Origin: Methanomicrobiales archaeon
GTDB taxonomy: Archaea > Halobacteriota > Methanomicrobia > Methanomicrobiales > JACTUA01
Reading direction: 5' to 3'
Length of the DNA: 10,445 nucleotides
NCBI GenBank assembly: GCA_028678815.1
Contig: JAJRCS010000151.1
Location: 1-10,445 of the forward strand
Shown: positions 1-5,937 of the stretch, one piece after another
Layout of the letters: every line of letters starts with the position of its first letter
How positions within the stretch are numbered: the first letter of the stretch is position 1
Translations under genes and position numbers: made by a program
The notes under the pieces: generated by a model
The model's database searches: none
Told to the model about the DNA's origin: nothing
Seen by the model: only the letters and a program-made list of their open reading frames with translations

Positions 1-1784
1 GGGAGCTCACCCTCGTGCGCAAAAAGCAGCCTGACCTCCGGTTTGCGTACCTCATCGGCAAGGGGCAGATGTGCCGGCTCGGCGGCGGCGGGGACGTCTA
101 CCGGCGGTGCGAGGGGCTGAAGAACCTCTCCACCACCCTCATGCGCGAGCGGGCGGAGGCGGGATCCCTCGTCCCCTCACGGGACCGGTTCATCCGGCAG
201 CAGATGAAGAAGACAACCGGAGACCGGCCCTTCGTCTGCCCTCCCTTCATCCACAGCCGGTCCTACTCCCGCGAGGAGGGGGCAGGCCTCCGGATGGTCC
301 CGTCGGCCGCCCTCCGGACGCGGGCCGGGCGGGTGAGCCGGGAGACGGTCTGGCCCGAGGAGCTCGCCTCCGCCTCGGGGGACTGCTGCCCGTACGAGGT
401 GATGCTCCAGGCGGCAAAGGACGCCGACGTCATCCTCATGAACTTCTACCATGTCTTCGACGACAGCATCCGGGAGCAGCTCTACCTCCAGCTGGGGATC
501 GAGGCGGGGGGCGTCCTCCTCCTCGTGGACGAGGCCCACAACCTCGGGGACGCGGTCCAGTCCGTCCAGTCGGTCTCCGTCGGGGAGAAGGACCTGGAGG
601 GGGCGGAGGGGGAGCTCCAGCGGCTCCGGGGCAAGGTTCCCGCCGCCGAGGCGGTGGCCCGGGTCTTTCCCCAGGTGCGGCGGTACATGGAGATGCTCCG
701 GCCCTCCCGGGAGGGCGAGGACTGGTTCGACCCTGCCATCTTCGAGCGGATGGTGGTGCAGGGCTCCCTCTACGCGAACATGTCCGGCATCGTTGACGAC
801 ATGCTCGCCGTCTCGGACGCCATCAGGGAGCGGAACCTGAAGGCCGGCGAGTTCCGGGAGAGCGCCGTGGAACGGCTCACCACCTTCCTCTACCGGATCT
901 TCCTCTCGGCCCATGACCCCGCCTACCTCACCGTGTACCGGCGGGACGAGGAGGAGGTGATCCTGGAGGTCCGGAACATCGATCCCCAGGCGAAGATCCT
1001 GGAGCTCGCCCGGTCCCATGCGGCGACCGTCCTCATCTCCGGTACCCTCTCCCCCGTGGACTCCTTCCGGCGGCTCTACTTCGGGGATGAACCTGTCGCG
1101 ACCCTCACCCTCCCGAACGCCTTCCCGAAGAGCCACCGGAGGATCGTCGGGGCAAGGGACGTGACCACCCTCTACAGCATGCGGGACCAGGCGGGGAACA
1201 GCCAGCGGATCGAGGGGTACATCACCGGGTTCTGCCGGCTGCCGGGGAACCTTGCCGTCTACTTCCCCTCGTACCAGGTCCTCTCCTCCTTCGCGGACCG
1301 GTGCGCGGGGTCCATCCGGGGAAAGGAGATCATCGTCGAGCCCCGGGATTCCGCCGATGCCTCGGCCGCCCTCCGGGCGTTCCTCAGGCTCCCGGAGCAG
1401 GGGAGGGCCGGGGTGATCTTCGCCGTCTGCGGCGGCAAGTGGAGCGAGGGGCTCGACTACCGGGGGGAGCTCCTGAAGGGGGCGATGGTGGTCGGCCTCC
1501 CCCTCGCCCCCTTCACCCGGGTCAGGTCCATGGTCATCGCCTACTTCCGCCGGAAGTTCGGGGACGAGGGGGAGTTCCTCTCCTACACCCTCCCGGCCCT
1601 GGACCGCGCGCTCCAGGCCCTGGGGCGGGTCATCCGTGCCCCCGAGGACCGGGGCTTTCTTGTGTTCTGCGAGCAGAGATTCCTTGAGCCCCAGGTCCGG
1701 GGCGCGCTCCCTGCCTGGATCCGGGAGGAGATGGTGGAGACGGCGCTGGACGGGTTCGGGGAGCTGGTGGCGAAATGGCGGTGA
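1..1784 (+). CDS. XPD/Rad3-like ATP-dependent DNA helicase (5' partial)
   Basis: Superfamily 2 DNA helicase of the XPD/Rad3/DinG type, expected to unwind DNA 5'-3' in repair. The 5' end is outside the window: the frame is open from base 3, and the GTG at 15 lies inside conserved sequence (RKKQPDLRFAYLIGKGQMC), so Walker A is missing here. Counting from that GTG, the DEAH box is at residues 172-175, an SGTLSP motif at 342-347, GGKWSEGLD at 473-481 and motif VI (QALGRVIR, with the arginine finger) at 534-541. Cysteines at 20, 32, 75 and 124/125 lie where the family carries its 4Fe-4S domain; CPYE at 125-128 leading into a VILMNF stretch is typical of the last ligand. Their spacing lacks the usual CX2C pair. 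The stop overlaps the ogt start by 10 bases, suggesting co-translation. A DinG-like assignment is less likely. The helicase family is secure; the exact paralogue is not. Confidence 0.93.
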   Translation, partial: ELTLVRKKQPDLRFAYLIGKGQMCRLGGGGDVYRRCEGLKNLSTTLMRERAEAGSLVPSRDRFIRQQMKKTTGDRPFVCPPFIHSRSYSREEGAGLRMVPSAALRTRAGRVSRETVWPEELASASGDCCPYEVMLQAAKDADVILMNFYHVFDDSIREQLYLQLGIEAGGVLLLVDEAHNLGDAVQSVQSVSVGEKDLEGAEGELQRLRGKVPAAEAVARVFPQVRRYMEMLRPSREGEDWFDPAIFERMVVQGSLYANMSGIVDDMLAVSDAIRERNLKAGEFRESAVERLTTFLYRIFLSAHDPAYLTVYRRDEEEVILEVRNIDPQAKILELARSHAATVLISGTLSPVDSFRRLYFGDEPVATLTLPNAFPKSHRRIVGARDVTTLYSMRDQAGNSQRIEGYITGFCRLPGNLAVYFPSYQVLSSFADRCAGSIRGKEIIVEPRDSADASAALRAFLRLPEQGRAGVIFAVCGGKWSEGLDYRGELLKGAMVVGLPLAPFTRVRSMVIAYFRRKFGDEGEFLSYTLPALDRALQALGRVIRAPEDRGFLVFCEQRFLEPQVRGALPAWIREEMVETALDGFGELVAKWR

Positions 1785-2233
1785 CCACGGGATCGGAGCC
1801 CTTCGGGCTCTGGAGGGTGACGGTGAGCTGGCAGGGGAACGCGGTGTACCGCGTGCACTTCGGGAAGACGGGGCAGGAGGGCCCCGTCCACCCCCTCATC
1901 CACCGGTACCTCACGGGCCAGGAGGTGGACCTCTCCGGCATCGCCTCCCCCGTGGACGAGGCCGACGGGGTGACCGGCGCCATCTACCGGGCCGTCCGGA
2001 AGGTCGGGTACGGGGAGGTGGCGACCTACGGCGAGATCGCGGAGCAGGTGGGCACCTCCCCGCGGGCCGTCGGCCAGGCCATGGCCCGGAACCCCACGCC
2101 CCTCGTCGTCCCCTGCCACCGGATCGTGCCTTCGAACGGCGGCATCGGGGGCTTCACCCCCTCGCCGGAGATCAAGCGGGACCTCCTCGCCATGGAGCGA
2201 TCCGTCGTCCAGGCGAGGAAGGGGAGGGTTTAA
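1775..2233 (+). CDS. ogt: Methylated-DNA--protein-cysteine S-methyltransferase
   Basis: A suicide repair protein that takes alkyl groups from O6-alkylguanine onto its own cysteine, restoring the base. The 152-residue product has the acceptor motif PCHRI at 113-117 (Cys114), the preceding Asn106 hinge, and the helix-turn-helix segment YGEVATYGEIA at 79-89 followed by SPRAVGQAM, whose Arg97 matches the residue that flips the damaged base. Glu141 in LLAMER fits the Cys-His-Glu relay. The length is normal for the single-domain archaeal/Ogt form. The ATG at 1775 is chosen because a GGTGG stretch lies about seven bases upstream and the frame opens in the end of the helicase gene with a 10-base overlap. 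This implies one transcript and translational coupling with the helicase. Confidence 0.95.
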   Translation: MAVTTGSEPFGLWRVTVSWQGNAVYRVHFGKTGQEGPVHPLIHRYLTGQEVDLSGIASPVDEADGVTGAIYRAVRKVGYGEVATYGEIAEQVGTSPRAVGQAMARNPTPLVVPCHRIVPSNGGIGGFTPSPEIKRDLLAMERSVVQARKGRV

Positions 2234-2260
2234 CCCCGCTCCCGGGGATACTCCGGAGAG

Positions 2261-2356
2261 ATGATGCAGGCACGCCGTTCCCTGGCAGGGGACAGGGGGT
2301 TACCCGCCGGAGGGTCCCCTGCCGTGGCCTGTTCCCGGCCGGGTGGATGGGGATGA
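2261..2356 (+). CDS. Possible 31-codon leader ORF before mobA
   Basis: This is a short frame that may be translated rather than a recognised gene. It opens with two consecutive ATG codons (2261 and 2264) just after GGAGAG, which is five bases from the second ATG. It runs 31 codons and ends at TGA 2354-2356, overlapping the mobA ATG at 2353 in an ATGA junction. Its product would be Arg/Gly/Pro-rich with no family resemblance. Such overlaps usually mean coupled translation, so it could be a leader that controls mobA. Chance is a real alternative because long open frames are common at this GC content. Confidence 0.25.
   Translation: MMQARRSLAGDRGLPAGGSPAVACSRPGGWG
2284..2323 (+). promoter_or_regulatory. 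10-bp perfect stem-loop in the ogt-mobA gap
   Basis: GGCAGGGGAC at 2284-2293 is matched by its exact reverse complement at 2314-2323, with a 20-base loop. The loop contains a small GGG-TTA-CCC hairpin. It ends 29 bases before the mobA start and is not followed by a T run, so it looks more like an RNA control element or a processing site than a terminator. Function unknown. Confidence 0.45.
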
Positions 2357-2940
2357 GGTCGGCCATCGTCCTCGTGGGGGGCGAGGCGAGGCGCGCCGGC
2401 GGCCGGGAGAAGTACTTCTTCCTCCGGGACGGGCGGACCTTCATCGAGCATATCCTCGGGGCCCTCCGGGAGGTGACGGACGAGGTGGTCCTCGCCGCCC
2501 GGGACCCGGCCCAGTGCGAGCGGTTTCGCCACCTGGAGGGGGTGCGGTGCGTCTCCGACATCCGGAAGGGGGTCGGCCCCACGGGGGGGCTCCACGCCGG
2601 GGTCCTCGCTGCCCGGGGCGACCTCGTCCTGGTCGTCGCCTGCGACATGCCCTGCATCAACCCCCGGGTCCTCGGGCACCTCTTCTCCCTCATGGACGAT
2701 TACGACGCGGTCATCCCCGCCTGGAACCCGGAGATGCTCGAGCCCCTCCATGCCGTCTACCGCCGGTCGGCCCTCCTCGCGTACCTGGAGGAGCCGGGCC
2801 ACCGATCCCTCCGGGAGATGGTGAAGGGCATGCGGGTCCGGTACGTGGAGATCGAGGAGCTGAGGCGGATGGACCCGGAGCTCGCGACCTTCACGAACAT
2901 CAACAAGATCGAGGACCTCAGGAGACTCACGGGGGACTGA
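2353..2940 (+). CDS. mobA: MobA-like molybdenum cofactor guanylyltransferase
   Basis: Likely transfers GMP from GTP to molybdopterin, making the guanine dinucleotide form of the molybdenum or tungsten cofactor used by formate dehydrogenase and formylmethanofuran dehydrogenase in methanogens. The 195-residue product opens with the nucleotide-binding signature VLVGGEARRAGGREK (Gly9-Gly10, Lys20), then GPTGGLHAG at 75-83, and CDMP at 97-100 with Asp98 as the expected metal ligand. FTNINKIEDL near the end (180-189) is the usual MobA C-terminal motif. The length matches the family. The ATG at 2353 is preferred to the one at 2347 because GGTGG sits six bases upstream and the first conserved strand starts at residue 4. 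It lies 119 bases after ogt, so it may have separate control. Another MobA-like NTP transferase cannot be fully excluded. Confidence 0.88.
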   Translation: MRSAIVLVGGEARRAGGREKYFFLRDGRTFIEHILGALREVTDEVVLAARDPAQCERFRHLEGVRCVSDIRKGVGPTGGLHAGVLAARGDLVLVVACDMPCINPRVLGHLFSLMDDYDAVIPAWNPEMLEPLHAVYRRSALLAYLEEPGHRSLREMVKGMRVRYVEIEELRRMDPELATFTNINKIEDLRRLTGD

Positions 2941-2948
2941 GGGGGGCA

Positions 2949-2973
2949 CTCCCGGGAGCATGCCTTCCTTTCC
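2949..2973 (+). terminator. Palindromes and pyrimidine tract after mobA
   Basis: CTCCCGGGAG (2949-2958) is a perfect 10-base palindrome, followed by GCATGC (2958-2963) and a pyrimidine stretch CTTCCTTTCC. It lies just after the mobA stop and before the next promoter, where a terminator is expected. There is no long T run, so the call is tentative. Confidence 0.3.
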
Positions 2974-2990
2974 GTTACATGTATAACCCA
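2974..2990 (+). promoter_or_regulatory. TATA-box promoter of the small membrane protein gene
   Basis: GTTACATGTATAACCC is an AT-rich island in GC-rich sequence, with TGTATAAC centred about 28 bases before the ATG at 3012. In archaea that places transcription start at or a few bases before the start codon, so the transcript would be leaderless or nearly so. TACATGTA (2976-2983) is an 8-base palindrome overlapping the box and might be an operator. Confidence 0.5.
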
Positions 2991-3011
2991 TGACCATGCA
3001 GGAATCCTCGT

Positions 3012-3341
3012 ATGACCTTCACCTTGACCCTTGGCGGTCTGACCTTCACCTGGGGCAATGTCCCGGCTGACATTACCTGGGACTACGGAGCACGCCTGGT
3101 CTTCTGCCTCATCATCCTCGCCCTGGGGTACTGGGCGTACCGGCAGAGCATGGACAGGGCCCCGCTCCTCGTGGGTATCGCCTTCGGGCTCTTCGGGATC
3201 TACTACGTCCTCATCCTCCTCGGTCTCGGGGAACTGTACCAGACGGGAATCCTTGTACTCAGGTACCTTGGGTATCTCGTGATCGCGTTCGCGCTCTACG
3301 ACTTTGGATCGCGAAGGATGGAAATAAGGATACCGGAATAA
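3012..3341 (+). CDS. Small three-helix membrane protein, unknown function
   Basis: The family is not recognised. The 109-residue product has a polar N-terminal stretch of about 25 residues and then three hydrophobic segments at roughly 28-43, 51-72 and 79-97. It ends in a charged tail containing SRRMEIRIPE, which by the positive-inside rule would be cytoplasmic. There are no cysteine pairs, histidine clusters or enzymatic motifs. It has its own TATA-like promoter and an AGGA stretch about eight bases before the ATG, so it is probably transcribed alone. Codon use (G/C third positions) and coherent hydrophobicity support a real gene. The neighbours do not indicate its role. Confidence 0.75.
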   Translation: MTFTLTLGGLTFTWGNVPADITWDYGARLVFCLIILALGYWAYRQSMDRAPLLVGIAFGLFGIYYVLILLGLGELYQTGILVLRYLGYLVIAFALYDFGSRRMEIRIPE

Positions 3342-3351
3342 TGCCCTGATA

Positions 3352-3375
3352 TCACGGCCGGCCGCCTGCCCGTGA
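3352..3375 (+). terminator. Stem-loop after the membrane protein gene
   Basis: TCACGG (3352-3357) pairs with CCGTGA (3370-3375) across a 12-base loop, ten bases after the stop at 3341. A short CCGTTTTC follows at about 3384-3391. Position fits a terminator; strength is modest. Confidence 0.35.
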
Positions 3376-3418
3376 GGGCTCCTGCCGTTTTCAGTGCCCC
3401 GGGCGGACCGTCATGAGG

Positions 3419-3431
3419 CCCTTATAAAGGG
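3419..3431. promoter_or_regulatory. Orphan TATA-like palindrome between convergent genes
   Basis: CCCTTATAAAGGG forms a 5-bp inverted repeat around ATA and contains TTATAA, a good archaeal TATA box on either strand. It stands out in GC-rich surroundings. No gene starts downstream on either strand: rightward lies the end of the MBL gene on the opposite strand, leftward the end of the membrane-protein gene. It could drive an unannotated small or antisense RNA, or be a chance match. Confidence 0.3.
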
Positions 3432-3469
3432 TAACAGGACAGAGGGGGCTGGGGGAAAGGAAGGCGGGC

Positions 3470-3488
3470 GTGAGGGGGCCACTCTCAC
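3470..3488 (-). terminator. Stem-loop after the MBL gene (minus strand)
   Basis: GTGAG (3470-3474) pairs with CTCAC (3484-3488), directly after the MBL stop at 3492 when read on the minus strand. It is followed on that strand by a pyrimidine-rich run (complement of about 3442-3465). This is a plausible end for the three-gene minus-strand unit. Confidence 0.35.
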
Positions 3489-3491
3489 TCT

Positions 3492-4349
3492 CTAGATGCT
3501 CTCCCCGTTCCCTATAGCCCGGATATGCCCGGCTACCGTTCTCGAGATCACGGGAAGTGCGGCCTCGGGGAGCCCGAGACCCTCCACGACCCTGCGGGTG
3601 ATCCCCGACGGATCAGTCTCATTTCCGGCAGCCCGGACCACCGCGGCATGGAGGGTGCGGATGACCTCCACCCCGTCATCCAGGGCCTGTTTCACTTCTG
3701 CACCCTTCCTCGGCCTGTCCCACGAGGAGAGGAGGACCCTCACCCCCTCCAGATCCTGCAGCCTCCCGATGGACCTGAGCGAGGTAATGGGATCATCGTA
3801 AACAGGGATCTCCCCCGTCACCGAGACCGCGTCGCCCGTGATGAGGACACCCTCGTCTTCGAGGAAGAGGGAGATGGAACCCGGTGAGTGACCGGGGGTG
3901 TGGAGAACGGTGATGGACCGGTCTCCCCCGATCCCTACCCTGTCGCCGTCTTCGAGGAGCCGGTCCACCCGGACGGACCCCTCAACGAGGGTGGAGAAAC
4001 CCGGAACCGGCCTCTCCCGCGCCTGCAGCCCGGTGTCCTCGATCCATGCCCTTTCGGCCGGGTGCGCGGCGATGATGCATCCCGTCGCCCTCTGGAAGGC
4101 CAGGGCGCCGCCGAGGTGATCCGGGTGCGAGTGGGTGAGGACGAGGGAGGACACCTCGCCGGGCCTCCTCCCCGCCTCCCCTACCAGGGCGAGGAGGGAC
4201 GGGGCTGATCCCGCGACACCGGCATCGATGAGGCAGGCCTCTCTCCCGGTGACGAGGACGGCGTTCACCGATCGTTCAATGAACCGCCCTCCCCCGGCCG
4301 GGATCCGGAAGGGAATCTTCCGGGAATACACCGATGGCGTGATCTTCAT
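3492..4349 (-). CDS. MBL-fold metallohydrolase
   Basis: Soluble metallo-beta-lactamase-fold hydrolase of unknown substrate, probably binding two metal ions. The 285-residue product has THSHPDHLGG at 72-81 (His73, His75, Asp77, His78), a second-sphere HTPGHSPGS at 150-158 (His154) and TGDAV at 171-175 with bridging Asp173. The final histidine, normally in a GHG motif after the last strands, is not obvious: the place is held by LLSSWDRPR (207-214). The C-terminal 70 residues are helical and resemble the extra domain of glyoxalase II-like relatives. The ATG at 4349 has AGGATG about seven bases upstream. It lies 33 bases after the flavoredoxin-like gene in the same direction, so co-transcription is likely. 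The context (a flavoprotein) would fit redox or thioester chemistry, but this is inference. Confidence 0.87.
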   Translation of the reverse strand: MKITPSVYSRKIPFRIPAGGGRFIERSVNAVLVTGREACLIDAGVAGSAPSLLALVGEAGRRPGEVSSLVLTHSHPDHLGGALAFQRATGCIIAAHPAERAWIEDTGLQARERPVPGFSTLVEGSVRVDRLLEDGDRVGIGGDRSITVLHTPGHSPGSISLFLEDEGVLITGDAVSVTGEIPVYDDPITSLRSIGRLQDLEGVRVLLSSWDRPRKGAEVKQALDDGVEVIRTLHAAVVRAAGNETDPSGITRRVVEGLGLPEAALPVISRTVAGHIRAIGNGESI

Positions 4350-4382
4350 GCCGTCATCCTGCCCGCGGGGATGGGCGGAGCG

Positions 4383-4955
4383 TCACCGCTTCAGGTCTCT
4401 CCCCAGGGAGAAGGCCTTCCCGAGGAGCCTCCCGATCCCGTAGTACTCCTGCCTCGCCGAGTCGTAGACGAAGGGCCGGACCCGGGCCATCTCGGGCCTC
4501 CCGTCCGGGCCGAGGGCGGACTCGTCCACCTTCACGTCCAGGATCTCCCCGACGAACTGGGTGTGGACACCGATCTCGTAGGCATGGAGGAGCCGGCACT
4601 CGAGGATGACGGGGAACTCTTCCACGTACGGGGCATTCACCTTCGTCCCCTTCCTGGGGGTGAGGCCCGAGGCGGCGAACTTGTCGGTGTCCTTCCCCGA
4701 GGTGATCCCGAAGAAGTCGGCCTCCTTCACATGGTCCTCGGAGGGGATGTTCACGGTGAAGGCCTTCCCGTCCCGGATGTTTGCGTAGCTGTACCTGGGT
4801 TTCTGGAGGGAGACCGCGACGCAGGGGGGGCTCGAACAGCAGATCCCCGCCCACGAGGCTGTCATGGCGTTGGGCTTCCCATCCAGGTCATAGGTCCCGA
4901 TGACCACCACCGGGTGGGTGTAGAGGAGGGTCCGGGCCCCGAGTGACTGCTTCAT
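4383..4955 (-). CDS. Flavoredoxin / flavin reductase-like FMN-binding protein
   Basis: FMN-binding split-barrel protein of the flavin reductase/flavoredoxin group, which includes archaeal NAD(P)H:ferric reductase. It carries electrons or reduces flavin or metals in the cytosol. The 190-residue product shows the family pattern: PVVVIGTYDLDGKPNAMTAS at 15-34, SPPCVAVSL at 42-50, a NIR-AFTVNIPS stretch around 59-72, and FFGITSGKDTDKF at 81-93. Cysteines occur at 39, 40, 45 and 120. The ATG at 4955 is chosen because homology begins there; extending to 5099 would add low-complexity residues and overlap the lipoprotein gene. No good ribosome-binding site precedes it. It is the middle gene of the minus-strand unit, 52 bases after the lipoprotein and 33 before the MBL gene. 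The exact substrate cannot be told from sequence. Confidence 0.87.
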   Translation of the reverse strand: MKQSLGARTLLYTHPVVVIGTYDLDGKPNAMTASWAGICCSSPPCVAVSLQKPRYSYANIRDGKAFTVNIPSEDHVKEADFFGITSGKDTDKFAASGLTPRKGTKVNAPYVEEFPVILECRLLHAYEIGVHTQFVGEILDVKVDESALGPDGRPEMARVRPFVYDSARQEYYGIGRLLGKAFSLGRDLKR

Positions 4956-5007
4956 GCCTGACGCGTAGGTATCAGGAGAGGATGAAGGTGTTGGGTGGGG
5001 GCACTTC

Positions 5008-5754
5008 CTACCCGAGCCTCCACGCGACTCCGTCCTCCGCGCAGTTCCAGCTGTCAGGGGAACGGGGTGAGATGCCCCTCGATATCCAGGAGGGATCATT
5101 CTCAGGGCAGAACCTGAGGTAGGTGCCCTTCACGACAAAGGAGGCGGGGACCTCGTAGACGAGGATGCCCGTGCCGGGATTGTCCTTCTCGACCCACCGG
5201 TCGAGGTAGAGGGACCCCTCGTCCTTGATGTAGTAGTGGAGGGGGTTGTCGAGGGTATGGGGATCCACGGGGTCCCGGAAGGTGCCCCCGTCCCACAGGG
5301 CAAAGGACGACGCGAGGGGGGTCATGAACCGGGTGCGGGACCCGGATCCGTGGAGCCCGACGAGGTCGAAGGTCACCCCGACGAGGAAGAGCTGGGTCCC
5401 CCCGGGCGCGTCGTGCCTGAGGGTCACGGGATTCGAGACATCGTTGTAATAGTAGTAGTACTGGGACCTGACCTTCGTGTTCCTCAGGCTGACTGAGACG
5501 ATCTGCTTCCCGAAGTTATCGTCGTACTGGAACTTGTTGGAGGGCGGGAGGATGGTTGCCACGGGAGGGGGCGATGAAGGGAGTGGGGTCGCAGCTGCCT
5601 GTACACTGGCCTGCGTGGTGTACGGGGTGGGCGGGGCGGATGGAGGTGCCTGCGGGGCAGAACATCCTGCAGCGAGGAGGAGCAGGAGGATGCAGGCGGA
5701 CGAGACGAGGAAGAGGGGAATTCTCCGGGGCAAGAGGTTTGCGGGGGCTGGCAT
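5008..5754 (-). CDS. Secreted lipoprotein, unknown function
   Basis: Probably exported and lipid-anchored to the outer face of the membrane. The 248-residue product begins with positively charged PRR, a hydrophobic run and a lipobox LAAGC with Cys31. It continues through a Pro/Ala/Thr/Ser-rich linker (about 32-70) that would hold the folded part away from the membrane. The body (about 75-248) is predicted to be mostly beta strand and contains a run of five tyrosines (98-102). The section QLFLVGVTFDLVGL resembles DUF4352-like immunoglobulin-type domains of archaeal and Gram-positive lipoproteins, but the match is weak. Two cysteines near the end could form a disulphide. The ATG at 5754 fits the signal peptide, but no ribosome-binding site is clear; a TATA-like box lies about 45 bases upstream. 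It heads the unit with the flavoredoxin-like and MBL genes. Confidence 0.8.
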   Translation of the reverse strand: MPAPANLLPRRIPLFLVSSACILLLLLAAGCSAPQAPPSAPPTPYTTQASVQAAATPLPSSPPPVATILPPSNKFQYDDNFGKQIVSVSLRNTKVRSQYYYYYNDVSNPVTLRHDAPGGTQLFLVGVTFDLVGLHGSGSRTRFMTPLASSFALWDGGTFRDPVDPHTLDNPLHYYIKDEGSLYLDRWVEKDNPGTGILVYEVPASFVVKGTYLRFCPENDPSWISRGISPRSPDSWNCAEDGVAWRLG

Positions 5755-5790
5755 AGCTTGTTCAAACCGTTACTGCCCGTGAATGCCTGA

Positions 5791-5804
5791 TAAGGGTTAT
5801 GAAA
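5791..5804 (-). promoter_or_regulatory. Possible promoter of the lipoprotein unit
   Basis: Read on the minus strand, TTTCATAACCCTTA is an AT-rich stretch resembling an archaeal TATA region. It lies 37-50 bases before the lipoprotein ATG, giving a leader of about 20 bases. No other candidate is visible in the divergent gap. Confidence 0.35.
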
Positions 5805-5861
5805 TGGATTCTCCGGAAGGCCGTGGTACCCTCAGGGCCTGCCATGGAGGGGTATCAGGTA

Positions 5862-5873
5862 TCGTTTTATACG
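5862..5873 (+). promoter_or_regulatory. TATA-box promoter of the usp gene
   Basis: CGTTTTATACG is a clear AT-rich TATA-like box in the divergent gap. Transcription would start about 25 bases on, near 5893-5896, just ahead of the GGAGG at 5896-5900. TCGT-TTTAT-ACGA forms a short inverted repeat around it, a possible regulator site. Confidence 0.5.
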
Positions 5874-5898
5874 AAACCGGCATGTATCTGGTGAAGGA

Positions 5899-5929
5899 GG
5901 ACCGGGGATGGTCCCAACGGTTCTGAACC
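5899..5929 (+). promoter_or_regulatory. Two small hairpins in the usp leader
   Basis: GGACC (5899-5903) pairs with GGTCC (5910-5914), and GGTT-CTG-AACC (5919-5929) forms a second small hairpin ending at the base before the usp ATG. Together they could hide or present the start region. Both stems are short, so this is tentative. Confidence 0.3.
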
Positions 5930-5937
5930 ATGTTTGA
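5908..5937 (+). CDS. Possible 9-codon leader ORF overlapping the usp start
   Basis: ATG at 5908 has a strong GGAGG (5896-5900) seven bases upstream, the best ribosome-binding site in this leader. It opens a 9-codon frame (MVPTVLNHV) that ends at TGA 5935-5937, eight bases into usp. The usp ATG at 5930 has no site of its own, so ribosomes could load here and re-initiate at usp. Translation is not shown. Confidence 0.35.
   Translation: MVPTVLNHV

Noticed and set aside
177..1136. Long minus-strand open frame opposite the helicase
   Set aside because: Its product is low-complexity and mirrors G/C third positions of the helicase; no domain is seen.
1636..2352. Long plus-strand open frame running through ogt into mobA
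   Set aside because: The part before 2353 is an Arg/Gly/Pro-rich shadow of ogt in another frame. Homology to MobA begins only at 2353.
4956..5099. N-terminal extension of the flavoredoxin-like protein
   Set aside because: It would overlap the lipoprotein coding end and adds Ser/Pro/Arg-rich residues outside the conserved fold.
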